A DNA stretch of 64,000 nt from Rhodobacter sp. NTK016B (lineage in GTDB: Bacteria; Pseudomonadota; Alphaproteobacteria; Rhodobacterales; Rhodobacteraceae), in contig NZ_JAFKOK010000001.1 of the NCBI RefSeq assembly GCF_017303295.1, forward strand, positions 186,001-250,000, given 5' to 3'. Both the position numbers and the translations under genes were made by a program. Below are positions 54,520-63,871 of this stretch, in pieces. Below the pieces are notes generated by a model. That model did no database searches, was not told the origin of the DNA, and worked only from the letters and a program-made list of their open reading frames with translations. Within the stretch, counting starts at the first letter, position 1, and each line of letters begins with the position of its first letter.

Positions 54520-54819
54520 ATGGATATGGCCCAGCTGATCCGCGAACAGGCGCGGCTCATCATCCTGAAGGCGCTGGCCGAGCAGATCGACGAGACCCTC
54601 AACAGCGACTTTCTGGTTCTGGAACTGCAGCGCTTCGGGATCCGCAAGGACCGGGCGTGGGTGCATGACGAGCTGCGCTGGCTCGACGAGATGGGGGCGG
54701 TCGTCACCACGCAGGCCGGCACGCTTCTCGTGGCGACGCTCAGCGCCAAGGGCGCGCGGCACGTCCTGCGCGAGATCGCCATCGAAGGCGTCCAGCGCCC
54801 CTCCCGACCGGGCGCGTGA
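54520..54819 (+). CDS. Winged-helix phage protein (Mu gp26-like)
   Basis: 99 residues: AQLIREQARLIILKALAEQ, NSDFLVLELQRFGIRKDRAW, LRWLDEMGAVVTTQAG. Small winged-helix protein found between lysis and terminase genes of Mu-like phages; role unknown. Confidence 0.75.
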   Translation: MDMAQLIREQARLIILKALAEQIDETLNSDFLVLELQRFGIRKDRAWVHDELRWLDEMGAVVTTQAGTLLVATLSAKGARHVLREIAIEGVQRPSRPGA

Positions 54820-54820
54820 C

Positions 54821-55417
54821 ATGACCCAATCCCCGCGCGGCCGTGGCCGCCTGTCGTCGTTCGACCTGATGCCGCCCGAGGCCGATGGGATCATCGCCTG
54901 GGCCGCGCAGGAGCTCTCGGACCGCGAGCGCACGCAAACCGATATCTACGCCGAGTTCGTGACCCGCTGCGAGGCGCTGATGCGCGAGCATAGGGGCGAG
55001 CTCGAGTTCTCCATCCCGGCCTTCAGCTCGTTCAACCGCTACTCGATGCGGCTCGCGCGCCTCACGCGGCGGCTCGATCAGACGAAGGCCATCGTCTCGA
55101 CGCTGGCGGAGAAGTTCGACCCGGCCGATGCCGACAATCTGACGGTGATGACGGCCGAGACGGTGAAGGCGCTGGTGCTGACCATGCTGTCGGAGACCGA
55201 CGAGGACGGGATCGACGCCAAGAGCGTCATGCAGCTGGCCGCCGCATTCAAGCAAGCGGTGCAGGCGCAATCGATCTCGACCGACCGGCGCCGCAAGGCC
55301 GAAGCCGACTTCCAGACCCGCGTCGAGGATGCCGTCCAGACCGTGGCGAAGGCCAAGGGCCTCACCGCCGAGACCACGGAAGCGATCAAATCGCAGATCC
55401 TCGGGGTGGGCGCATGA
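54821..55417 (+). CDS. DUF3486 protein (Mu gp27, small terminase-like)
   Basis: 198 residues: RGRLSSFDLMPPEADGIIAW, SAFNRYSMRLARL-type segment, LTVMTAETVKALVLTMLSE, LAAAFKQAVQAQSISTDRRRK are DUF3486 features. Probably the small terminase subunit of the head-packaging set. Confidence 0.88.
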   Translation: MTQSPRGRGRLSSFDLMPPEADGIIAWAAQELSDRERTQTDIYAEFVTRCEALMREHRGELEFSIPAFSSFNRYSMRLARLTRRLDQTKAIVSTLAEKFDPADADNLTVMTAETVKALVLTMLSETDEDGIDAKSVMQLAAAFKQAVQAQSISTDRRRKAEADFQTRVEDAVQTVAKAKGLTAETTEAIKSQILGVGA

Positions 55418-55605
55418 CGACCTACGACACGGCCATGCTGATCCTCGTGGCGAACGCGCACTTCAAAGGCGCCCGGTGGTGGACCCTTGCGGCCGCGTGG
55501 GTGTTCGGGCGCCACCGGATCGTGATCCATCTCGGGCGTGAGGGCCGCGTCGCCTTCTGGCGGGGCACGCCTTACCTGCTCACCTTCCGCGAGGTGGGCG
55601 CATGA
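55414..55605 (+). CDS. Small hypothetical late protein
   Basis: 63 residues, one hydrophobic stretch (WWTLAAAWVFG), overlapping start and stop with both neighbours (4-bp overlaps), which supports reality. No family recognised. Confidence 0.65.
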   Translation: MTTYDTAMLILVANAHFKGARWWTLAAAWVFGRHRIVIHLGREGRVAFWRGTPYLLTFREVGA

Positions 55606-57272
55606 CGGCCCCGATCACCGAAGAGGAATGGGCGCGCCAGCGCCGGGAAGCGAGCGCGGCGATGCCGGGCGTGATCGACGCCGTGGGCCTGCCAAAGGTG
55701 CTGTTGCCGTATCAGGCGCAGGCCGTCTCGCTTCTCGACAGCGTGCGCGACTGCTCGGCGCTCTTCATCGAGAAGTCGCGCCGGATCGGCCTGACCTGGG
55801 GCCTTGCCGCCTATGCCGTCCTGCGCGCCGCGCGCCAGCGGGTCGCGGGCGGGATGGACGTCATGTACATCTCGTACTCGCGCGAGATGACCCGCGAGTT
55901 CATCGATGCCTGCGCCATGTGGGCGCGCGCCTTCAACCTCGCGGCCGGAGAGGCCGAGGAGTTCCTGTTCGATCAGGGCGACGAGGACGGCGACAAATCG
56001 ATCCAGGCCTTCCGCATCCGCTTTGCCTCGGGCTTCGAGGTGCTGGCGCTGTCCTCGGCCCCGCGCGGCCTGCGCGGCAAGCAGGGCGTGGTGATCATCG
56101 ACGAGGCGGCCTTCGTCGACAGCCTCGCCGAACTCATCAAGGCGGCGATGGCGTTCCTGATGTGGGGCGGTCAGGTCGTCGTCTGCTCGACCCATGACGG
56201 CGTGGACAACCCGTTCAACCAGACGATCCAGGAGATCCTCGCCGGGCGCGTGCCCTACAAACATCTGCGCATCGACTTCGACGCGGCGCTGCGCGACGGG
56301 CTCTATCAGCGCATCTGTCTGGTGAAGGGCGAGGACTGGACGCCTGAGGGCGAGGCGGAATGGCGCGCGAAGATCGTCGCCTTCTATGGCGAGGGCGCGG
56401 ATGAGGAGCTGTTCTGCATCCCGTCGGCCTCGTCGGGCGCGTGGCTGGCCGGTCCGCTCATCGAGGCGCGCATGACAGTGGACCGCCCTGTGCTGCGCCT
56501 TGAGCTGCCGCCCGATTACATGCAGCGGCCCGAGGCCGATCAGTCGGCTCTTATGGCGCCCTTCCTGGAGGAACTCGAAGAGGCGCTCGGTGGCATCGAT
56601 CTTGACCCACATTATGCCTTCGGCTTCGACTTCGGCCGGGTAGCGGACCTTTCCGTTTGCTCGCTTCTGGCCATTGAAGCCCGTCTTAAACGGGTTGAGA
56701 AACTCGCCGTTGAAATGCGCAACGTGCCGGGCGCCGAACAAAAGCTGGTGGTGGGCCTGATCCTTGACCGGGTGCGTACACGACTGGTGGGCGCAGCCTT
56801 CGATGCCACCGGCATGGGCTGGACGGTGGCCGAGGATATGGGGCGCAAGTTCGGCCTGCGCGAGAGCGAGGACAGCTCGGGTCTCGTCTGGGCGATCAAG
56901 TTCACCGAGGACTGGTACCGCCTGCAGATGCCGCCGCTCAAATCCGCGTTCGAGGACGCCCAGATCGCCATCCACCGCGACGAGCAGCTCCTGAGCGACC
57001 TGCGCGCCGTAAAGCTGATCCGGGGCATCCCCCGCGTGCCGCCCGTGCGCCAGGGCGAGACCGGCAAGCGGCGGCACGGCGACTATGCCATCGCGCTGGC
57101 GCTCGCGCATTTTGCCAGCCGCATGCGCTGGGTGGAGACGGATTACCGCGCTGTGCCCGACAGGATGCGGGCCGATCCGTCGCGATTGCAGGACACCGCG
57201 CCCGAAGACACCGGTGAGCGCGGCTGGTGGAAACCCCCGCTCGGGGCGGGGCTCAAGGGAGGCATTCTGTAA
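55602..57272 (+). CDS. Terminase large subunit (Mu gp28-like)
   Basis: 556 residues. Walker A-like IEKSRRIGLTWGLAAY, Walker B VVIIDEAAFVDSL, motif C-like VVCSTHD; nuclease part begins FGFDFGRVADLSVCSLLA with Asp, and GDYAIALALAHFASR near the end. The motor packages DNA into heads by headful cutting of integrated Mu-type genomes. Confidence 0.93.
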   Translation: MTAPITEEEWARQRREASAAMPGVIDAVGLPKVLLPYQAQAVSLLDSVRDCSALFIEKSRRIGLTWGLAAYAVLRAARQRVAGGMDVMYISYSREMTREFIDACAMWARAFNLAAGEAEEFLFDQGDEDGDKSIQAFRIRFASGFEVLALSSAPRGLRGKQGVVIIDEAAFVDSLAELIKAAMAFLMWGGQVVVCSTHDGVDNPFNQTIQEILAGRVPYKHLRIDFDAALRDGLYQRICLVKGEDWTPEGEAEWRAKIVAFYGEGADEELFCIPSASSGAWLAGPLIEARMTVDRPVLRLELPPDYMQRPEADQSALMAPFLEELEEALGGIDLDPHYAFGFDFGRVADLSVCSLLAIEARLKRVEKLAVEMRNVPGAEQKLVVGLILDRVRTRLVGAAFDATGMGWTVAEDMGRKFGLRESEDSSGLVWAIKFTEDWYRLQMPPLKSAFEDAQIAIHRDEQLLSDLRAVKLIRGIPRVPPVRQGETGKRRHGDYAIALALAHFASRMRWVETDYRAVPDRMRADPSRLQDTAPEDTGERGWWKPPLGAGLKGGIL

Positions 57273-58894
57273 TGGCGGGGCAAACCACGCTGCTCGACCG
57301 CTGGGGCCGGCCGATCCTGCGCAAGACGCTGACCGAAGAGGTCGCGGCGGCCACGCTGGGCGGTGTCCGCTCGCCGCTGGCGGGCTACCCCGCCGATGGT
57401 CTGAACCCGGTGCGTCTGGCGCAGATCCTGCGCGAGGCCGATGCCGGCGACCCGCTGCGCTATCTGGAGCTCGCCGAAACCATTGAGGAACGCGATCCGC
57501 ATTATCTGGGCGTGATCTCGACGCGGAAACGCTCGGTCAGCCAGATCGACGTCACGGTAGAAGCGGCCAGCGATGCCCCGAAGGACGCGGAGATCGCCGA
57601 GATGATCCGTGACTGGCTGTCGCGCGACGAACTCACCGACGAGCTCTTCGACGTCCTCGACGCGGTCGGCAAAGGCGTGAGCTTCACCGAGATCCTGTGG
57701 GACACGTCCGAGGGGCAATGGCGGCCGGCACGGCTCGAATGGCGGGATCCGCGCTGGTTCCGGCCCGGGCGCGTCGATCTGCGCAGCCCGATGATGATTG
57801 ACGATGCGGGACAGGATGTGCCGCTGCCGGCGGGCAAGTTCATCCATGGCCTGATCCGCGCGAAGTCCGGCCTGCCGATCCGGGCGGGGCTCGCGCGGAT
57901 CGCGGCGTGGAGCTGGATGTTCAAGGCGTTCACGCAACGCGACTGGGCGATCTTCACGCAGACCTATGGCCAGCCGCTGCGGCTGGGCAAATGGGCGCCC
58001 GGCGCGTCCGAGGCCGACAAGGAAACGCTGTTCCGCGCTGTCGCGAACATCGCGGGCGACTGCGCCGCGATCATTCCCGAGAGCATGTCGATCGACTTCG
58101 TCGAGACCCAATCCGTGGGCTCGTCGATGGACCTTTACGAGCGCCGCGCCGACTGGCTCGACCGGCAGATCTCGAAAGCGGTGCTGGGGCAGACCACGAC
58201 CACCGACGCGGTCTCGGGCGGGCATGCCGTCTCGAAGGAACACCGGCAGGTGCAGGAGGATATCGAGCGCGCGGACGCGAAGGCGCTCGCGGGCTCCCTG
58301 AACCAGGACTTGATCCGGACCTGGGTGCAGCTCGAATACGGCCCGCAAGAGCGCTATCCCCGCCTGATCATCGCACGCCCCGAGGCCGAGGACCTCAAGC
58401 AGCTTGCAGAAAGCCTCGGCGTGCTGGTGCCGCTGGGGCTGCGCGTGGCCGAGAGCGAGGTTCGCGACCGGTTCGGGCTGAGCGATCCGAAGCCCAGCGA
58501 GCGGCTGCTGGGCCAGACTACGGCACCGACCGGGGAGCCTCCGGAAGACAAGGACAAGCCCAAACCCGAAGAGCCGGAAGCGCGTGCGCCCGAGGATGCC
58601 AAGGATAAGGAAGGCGTGGACCTGCAGCAGGCGAGCCTGGGCGCTCCCGATCCGGGCCGCGACCTTGGCGACCGGCTGGGACAAAGCGCCGGGGCCGATA
58701 TCGCGCCGATGATCGACACGCTCGGAACGATGCTCGACGCGGCCGGGTCCCTTGAGGAGCTGCGCGCCATGATCCTGACCGCCTGGCCGGCGCTCGATGT
58801 CAGCGCGCTTGCCGGGCATCTGGAACAGGGCCTGCTCACGGCAGATCTCGCGGGCCGGGTTGCGGTGGCGGACGAGGCTGATGACGACACCTGA
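57272..58894 (+). CDS. Portal protein, DUF935 (Mu gp29-like)
   Basis: 540 residues. LLDRWGRPILRKTLTEEVA, AETIEERDPHYLGVISTRKR, DVLDAVGKGVSFTEILWD, RAGLARIAAWSWMFKAF, LGQTTTTDAVSGGHAVSKEH are DUF935 marks. TAATG overlap with the terminase. Confidence 0.93.
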   Translation: MAGQTTLLDRWGRPILRKTLTEEVAAATLGGVRSPLAGYPADGLNPVRLAQILREADAGDPLRYLELAETIEERDPHYLGVISTRKRSVSQIDVTVEAASDAPKDAEIAEMIRDWLSRDELTDELFDVLDAVGKGVSFTEILWDTSEGQWRPARLEWRDPRWFRPGRVDLRSPMMIDDAGQDVPLPAGKFIHGLIRAKSGLPIRAGLARIAAWSWMFKAFTQRDWAIFTQTYGQPLRLGKWAPGASEADKETLFRAVANIAGDCAAIIPESMSIDFVETQSVGSSMDLYERRADWLDRQISKAVLGQTTTTDAVSGGHAVSKEHRQVQEDIERADAKALAGSLNQDLIRTWVQLEYGPQERYPRLIIARPEAEDLKQLAESLGVLVPLGLRVAESEVRDRFGLSDPKPSERLLGQTTAPTGEPPEDKDKPKPEEPEARAPEDAKDKEGVDLQQASLGAPDPGRDLGDRLGQSAGADIAPMIDTLGTMLDAAGSLEELRAMILTAWPALDVSALAGHLEQGLLTADLAGRVAVADEADDDT

Positions 58895-60128
58895 CGCGCC
58901 CCTTCGCGCGTTTCTGCGGCGCCCGTTTCCCGAGCAGATCGCGGCTTACCGGTTGCGGCTCGGCAATCTCGTGCCGACCCGGGCCTGGGATGAGCTGACA
59001 CAGGCCGCGCATGATCGCGCCTTTGCCGTCGCAGGCGCCACCAAGGCCGATCTGCTGGCCGATCTCGCGCTGGCCATCGACAAGGCCGTGACCCGGGGCA
59101 CCGGGCTCGAGGAGTTCCGCCGCGACTTCCGTGCCCTCGTGGTTCGGCATGGCTGGCACGGCTGGACCGGGGAAGGCACCCGCTCGGGCGAGGCCTGGCG
59201 CACGCGGGTGATCTACCAGACCAACATGCGCACGAGCTACGCGGCCGGGCGGATGGCGCAGCTGCGTGCGGCGGGGTTCCGCTACTGGATCTACCGCCAT
59301 GGCGGATCGCTTGAGCCGCGTCAGCACCACCTTGCCCTCGACGGTCTGATCCTGCCCTCGGACCATCCCTTCTGGGATGTCTGGGCGCCGCCGAACGGCT
59401 GGGGCTGCAGTTGCTGGATCGCCGGCGCTCATACGATGCGCGCGGCCGTGCGCAGAGGCGGCAAACCCGACGTGGCGCTGCCCGATGGCTGGGACGCGAT
59501 CAACCCGCGAACGGGCGCGCCGGAAGGGATCGACGCGGGCTGGGGCTATGCGCCCGGTGCGCGTGCGAGCGATACGATCACCATGGCGGCACGCAAGATT
59601 GCCGCGCTGCCCCCGGCCATCGGTGCGGATTACGGACGCTCCCTGCACGCGGTCATCGACCGGCACTGGCCGCTATGGGTCGCGCAGACGCGCGCCGGGC
59701 TCAGCCACGAACCCGCGCTGGCCGGCATCCTCGCCCCCCAACTCATCGAGGCGCTCAGGGCGCGCGGCCTTGCGCCCGCATCGAGCGAGATCGTCATGCG
59801 CCCGGGGGTGCTGCGCGGGCCGAAGGCGACCCGGCACGAGGCTGCAGGCGATGCGCTCACGCCCGAGCAATGGGAGGCGCTGCCCCGGCTCCTGAGAAAC
59901 CCTGCGGCTGTGTTCGTCGACAACCGGACGGGAAGTCTGGTCTACGTGCTGAATGACGCGCAGGACGCCCGCCCGCAGCTCGCGATCCGGATCGACTACA
60001 AGTTCCGGCAAAACCGTGACACGCGCGTGCTCAACGCGATCGTCTCCGCGTACCGGGCGAACCCATCCAGTCTGGCCGCCCGCCTTGCCGGCGGCGTTCT
60101 CGAGCTGATCTTCGGGGCGTTCGGGTGA
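58881..60128 (+). CDS. Mu gpF-like head morphogenesis protein
   Basis: 415 residues. VIYQTNMRTSYAAGRMAQL, RYWIYRHGGSLEPRQHHLALDG and APPNGWGCSCWIAG are the minor-head-protein (phage_Mu_F) motif. Start overlaps the portal end by 14 bp. Confidence 0.92.
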   Translation: MTTPDAPLRAFLRRPFPEQIAAYRLRLGNLVPTRAWDELTQAAHDRAFAVAGATKADLLADLALAIDKAVTRGTGLEEFRRDFRALVVRHGWHGWTGEGTRSGEAWRTRVIYQTNMRTSYAAGRMAQLRAAGFRYWIYRHGGSLEPRQHHLALDGLILPSDHPFWDVWAPPNGWGCSCWIAGAHTMRAAVRRGGKPDVALPDGWDAINPRTGAPEGIDAGWGYAPGARASDTITMAARKIAALPPAIGADYGRSLHAVIDRHWPLWVAQTRAGLSHEPALAGILAPQLIEALRARGLAPASSEIVMRPGVLRGPKATRHEAAGDALTPEQWEALPRLLRNPAAVFVDNRTGSLVYVLNDAQDARPQLAIRIDYKFRQNRDTRVLNAIVSAYRANPSSLAARLAGGVLELIFGAFG

Positions 60129-60230
60129 TGGAGGGCCGGGATACCCCTCATGTGCTAGCGCTCCGCTCGCGCGGTTTACGGCATCTTGGAACCCGAATTT
60201 CCAAGGTCATCACCTGAAGGAAATGTAACC

Positions 60231-60767
60231 ATGATCGCACTCGACTTCAACGATACCGAGATCCAGAGCGGGCTGGACCGGCTCGCCCGGGCGGTCACGG
60301 ACATGACGCCGGTCATGGCGGATATCGGGGAGGCGCAGGTGGTCTCGACCCGCGATCGCTTCATGGCCGGCACGGCACCCGACGGCACGCCCTGGGCGCC
60401 GAAATCTCCGACCACCGTCGCCGCCTATGAGCGCCGCCGGGATCCGGTCGATCCGCGCCCGCTCTTCGGTCCCAGCCGGCGCCTGTCGTCCGAGATCACG
60501 TCTTACGCCAGCGCCTCCAGCGTCGAGTGGGGCACGAACGTGATCTATGCGGCGGTCATGCAGTTCGGCGCGGCGCAGGGGGAGTTCGGCGCCCGGATGG
60601 GCCGCACGAAACCCAGCGAGAAGCGCCCGCAGAGCCAGGACTACTTCTTCCCCATCCCCTGGGGGCCGATCCCGGCGCGTCCCTTCCTCGGGCTGTCCGA
60701 TGAGGGCCGAAACGGCATCCTAGAGGCGCTGGAAGACTGGCTGACGCGGGCATGGGACGGCAAGTGA
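60231..60767 (+). CDS. Mu gpG-like virion morphogenesis protein
   Basis: 178 residues, phage_tail_S family: MADIGEAQVVSTRDRFMAGT, APDGTPWAPKSPTTVA, LFGPSRRLSSEIT, RPFLGLSDEGRN. Tail-completion/head-tail role. Last gene of the first late block. Confidence 0.9.
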   Translation: MIALDFNDTEIQSGLDRLARAVTDMTPVMADIGEAQVVSTRDRFMAGTAPDGTPWAPKSPTTVAAYERRRDPVDPRPLFGPSRRLSSEITSYASASSVEWGTNVIYAAVMQFGAAQGEFGARMGRTKPSEKRPQSQDYFFPIPWGPIPARPFLGLSDEGRNGILEALEDWLTRAWDGK

Positions 60768-61245
60768 GCCCCAACCGCCCCGGAGAGCGCCGTTAAATAC
60801 CTATTTAATACCCAACTCGCTCTCGCGGGCGGAATGGGCCGCCAGAAGTAAGGAGGCCGCTCAGCGGCGCGCTCAGCGGCTGGTGGGAATCCGGCTAAGA
60901 CGGAGATTCCGGCGGTATGTACGCCGGGGCGGGTGTCAGAGGAAGACAGCAGTAGTTCATGCACTTCGCGGCGAAGATCGGCTTCGAGCGCAATCTGACC
61001 GATGCTGCACTGCCCCGAAAGCCTGTTGTGGAGACGCCGCTCAAAACGACCGTTTGGACACACCAAGCCGATGCCGCCTATGATCTATGCTACTACGACG
61101 TTGCTAGTGGGGTGCGAATCTTGCAAAAGCTAAGGGCCGCCCTAAAGGCGGCCCAGCTATAGCGTCGGGGGTCCGTCACGAACAAAAGCGCGCTGCCGAC
61201 CGATTCCCGACGTTTCAAGGCAGAAAATAGTTAGAGGGACTACAA
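60768..61245. other. Region between gpG and the HEPN gene
   Basis: No convincing gene. A strong hairpin GGGCCGCC/GGCGGCCC (61134-61154) 90 bp before the HEPN gene may terminate the gpG transcript. Sequence is AT-richer after 60950. Confidence 0.5.
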
Positions 61246-62064
61246 ATGTCAAGATACTTGGGGGCGGCTGACGTAGAGGCGATACAGAACCTGCTCTCAA
61301 CTGAAAGGCTAGCAACGTTCCAAGGTCTTACGTCTTCAGGCACGTCCGAGGATGCGATTGAACTCCATCAAACGACCATGAGCTTGGGGGTATCAATCAT
61401 GGCTGTCACAGGCTTGATTGAGGTTTCCCTACGTAACGCAGTCTGCCACGCCATGAACAACAGCTTTGGCGGAAATCACTGGTTGCGAACACCTCCACCG
61501 AACACATTCAAGTGGGCGTACCTAGAAACTTCGTCCATCGCTAAGGCCACGAAGCAAGCCCAGAGGGCAGCATACTCGAAAATGCCTGGCGCGCAGAAGA
61601 ACGCTTTGGATCATCTAGCTTACCCCAATGGTGTGCCGCCAAATGCAAATCACAGAGTGATTGCCCAAAAGCGGCAATCCACCATCAGCGTGCCGGACAG
61701 TCAGGTGATCGCTCAGCTAACAATACATTTTTGGAAACGCTTGTTTTCGGAGAACTACGAGCAGACCCTTTGGAAACCGGCTCTGAAAACCGTTTTCCCC
61801 AATAAAACGATCAATCGTTCAGATGTCGCAGATCATCTTGAAGTGATCTACGAAGTGCGAAACCGGCTAGCTCACCATGAACCGGTGTATGGAGCAAGGC
61901 TTGAGAGAATCCTTGAATCAATCGATTTTGTCACGCTCAATCTCTGCAGTCGGAAACCTACGCCAGAGAACCCTTTCGCCAAGCTAATCATGCCTCAACG
62001 TGATTTGCTGCACGGGCAGGTGGCAATTTTTAGGGCCACGTTCGGACGTCTTACACCTTCGTGA
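61246..62064 (+). CDS. Abi-like (AbiD/F-type) HEPN protein (prophage cargo)
   Basis: 272 residues. GLIEVSLRNAVCHAM has R63-N-x3-H68 and EVRNRLAHHEPVY has R205-N-x3-H210, a pair of RNxxxH HEPN motifs of the kind used for RNA cleavage. IAQLTIHFWKRLF is a conserved helix of Abi_2 proteins. Members cause abortive infection. AT-richer than its neighbours and located between gpG and the gpI promoter, so it is accessory cargo. Confidence 0.82.
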   Translation: MSRYLGAADVEAIQNLLSTERLATFQGLTSSGTSEDAIELHQTTMSLGVSIMAVTGLIEVSLRNAVCHAMNNSFGGNHWLRTPPPNTFKWAYLETSSIAKATKQAQRAAYSKMPGAQKNALDHLAYPNGVPPNANHRVIAQKRQSTISVPDSQVIAQLTIHFWKRLFSENYEQTLWKPALKTVFPNKTINRSDVADHLEVIYEVRNRLAHHEPVYGARLERILESIDFVTLNLCSRKPTPENPFAKLIMPQRDLLHGQVAIFRATFGRLTPS

Positions 62065-62236
62065 AGCAAACATAGAGCAGCAACTGAGGAGCTCCTCCGC
62101 GTTAGTTGGCCCGCATTAAAAAGGCCATTCTTGACGTTGCGAGATCCTCAATGCCGTCACTGGAGCACCCGCGGCGAAAGCCAGCTCCGCCACGCTGAGC
62201 GTGCGCTCCTAATCTAGCCTCGCTGCCCCGCGCCAT

Positions 62237-62260
62237 CCCCACAAACCGTAGTGCCTATTT
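62237..62260 (+). promoter_or_regulatory. Late promoter before gpI (P-I-like)
   Basis: CCCCACAAACCGTAGTGC (62237-62254), one base, then TATTT; 31 bp before the gpI start. Identical 18 bases occur at 52691. Confidence 0.75.
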
Positions 62261-62290
62261 TGACACGGCGCTTCGGGCGATTCTGGGGAT

Positions 62291-62983
62291 ATGAACACCG
62301 CCCCCGCCATCGCCCTTCTTCAGGCTGCCACGCTTCCCGCCGATCCGATCGGTGACTGGGTGCACCTTCTGCCTGCCGGCGCCATCACGACGCAGGACGG
62401 GCGCGGCCCGTACCGCGTCGAGAATGCCGAGGCGCTGATCGCAGCGAGCCTGCAGAGCACCTCGAAACTCCCCATCGACGAGAACCACGCGATCGACCTC
62501 GCAGCGCCCCGCGGCGAAGCCTCGCCGGCGCGGGGCTGGATCGTGGCGCTGCAGGCGCGCGACGACGGGATCTGGGGTCAGGTCGAATGGACCGACACCG
62601 GCAAGTCGCTGCTCGCGGACCGCGCCTATCTCGCGCTCTCGCCCGCCATTGCCCACGACAAGTCCGGCCGCGTGCTGCGCATCCTGCGCGCCTCACTCGT
62701 CAATCGCCCCAATCTGCGCGGGCTGACCGCGCTTCACCAGGAGGACCCGATGTCCCTGCTGCACCGTCTGGCCGCTCTGCTTGGCCTCGATGAGACCACG
62801 ACCGAGGACGCGCTGATCGAGCGTGTGACCTCCCTTCACCAGCAGGCGCCCGAGGCGGTCGCCCTGCAAGCACAGCTCGCGCAGATCGGCACGGCGCTCG
62901 GTCTTGCGCAAGACGCGCCGGCGGAGACCAGCCCCCTATGCTATTCGAGTTTTCGCTCATTGCTGCCCGTCCGCCACGCTTAG
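62291..62983 (+). pseudogene. Mu gpI-like prohead protease, truncated
   Basis: MNTAPAIALLQAATLPADPI, WVHLLPAGAITTQDGRGPY, LPIDENHAIDLAAPRGEASP and AYLALSPAIAHDKSGRVLRI show the protease/scaffold I domain. The frame loses family sequence near 62932 (DAPAETS, then PLCYSSFRSLL) and stops at 62983. The downstream scaffold, major capsid and tail genes do not follow, so this is the prophage break point. Confidence 0.88.
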
Positions 62984-63064
62984 CCAACGCACACGGGCTC
63001 AACGGAAAGCACGTCAGCGCGCCCTGCCCCGGACAGCGGAACGAAGGCCCGGCGACCGGGGCTT

Positions 63065-63871
63065 TCAGACGATTTCGTCCGTCCAGACCTTGAAGTCGAC
63101 CAGCGTATTGGCGCCAAACGTGTGGGTCAGGGGGACATCCGCCGCATCACGGCCAATGGCGATCAGCACCCTGCCCCGCCGGCGCGTGTTGTTGCGCGGG
63201 TCGAACAACCACCAGCGACCGCCCAGATAGACTTCCATCCAAGCGGCGAAGTCTCCGGGTCCGTAGGGTTCCGGCTCGCCGATATCGCTCACATAGCCGG
63301 TGCAATAGCGCGCCGGGATGTTCATGCAGCGGCAGAACGCGATGGCGAGATGGGTAAAATCGCGACAGACGCCATAGCCTTCGGCATAGGCCTGAGACGC
63401 GGTTCGGGTCGCGCTGGCCTTCATGTAGTCGAACACAAGCGCTTGGTGCACATAATCGCAGATGGCCTGCACGCGCGCCCAGCCCGCAGGCGTGCCTTCG
63501 AACAGCGACCAGGCCATGTCGGACAGAAGGTCGGTATCGCAATACCGGCTGCCCAGCAGGTAGACGAGCGTTTCCGACGGCAGATCCTGAACCGCGTGCT
63601 GAAACGCGTCGTGCGCCACCGGGTCGAGATCGCCACTGTCGCGGCAGATCACGTCGGTGCCCAGCTCGAACGTACCCGGCGGGGCGACGAACCGGGTGCA
63701 CCAGTTGCCGAAGCTGTCGCGATAGCTTTCCAGCGGAACGGCCGGGATCGAGCGCAGGAAATCGGCCTGTTCGAGGTCGGCATAGCGCGAATAGTGCACG
63801 TTCAGCATGGCGATCATGGGGGTGGCTTGCGGCAGCTCGTAGCGCAGGCGGCAACCGAGATGGAGTCTCAT
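63065..63871 (-). CDS. Transglutaminase-like cysteine peptidase-fold protein
   Basis: 268 residues from ATG 63871. N-terminal bacterial beta-sandwich-like part (LHLGCRLRYELPQATPMI), then the transglutaminase core: YGVCRDFTHLAIAFCRCMNIPARY with catalytic Cys, DFAAWMEVYLGGRWWLFDPRN with His/Asp region (given as a block around residues 210-230). Family is linked to alpha-E/circularly permuted ATPgrasp genes or acts alone; function unknown. Host gene bordering the prophage. Confidence 0.88.
   Translation of the reverse strand: MRLHLGCRLRYELPQATPMIAMLNVHYSRYADLEQADFLRSIPAVPLESYRDSFGNWCTRFVAPPGTFELGTDVICRDSGDLDPVAHDAFQHAVQDLPSETLVYLLGSRYCDTDLLSDMAWSLFEGTPAGWARVQAICDYVHQALVFDYMKASATRTASQAYAEGYGVCRDFTHLAIAFCRCMNIPARYCTGYVSDIGEPEPYGPGDFAAWMEVYLGGRWWLFDPRNNTRRRGRVLIAIGRDAADVPLTHTFGANTLVDFKVWTDEIV

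Larger units (their letters stand above)
43035..62935 (+). mobile_element. Truncated Mu-like prophage
   Basis: Left-to-right order matches transposable Mu phages: leftward repressor, operators, Ner-like protein, transposase A, B, DUF3164, GemA, Mor-like activator, lysis genes, DUF2730, DUF3486, terminase, portal, gpF, gpG, gpI. It ends inside gpI near 62932; major head protein, tail and tail-fibre genes and the right end are missing. The left end is probably between 42863 and 43034 but no terminal TG-type end could be fixed. The transposase has an in-frame stop, so it is likely defective. Confidence 0.88.

Noticed and set aside
43035-62935. Gene transfer agent cluster of Rhodobacterales
   Set aside because: The genes are Mu-type (transposase A/B, GemA, DUF935 portal, gpF), not the GTA order, and there is no GTA capsid or tail set.
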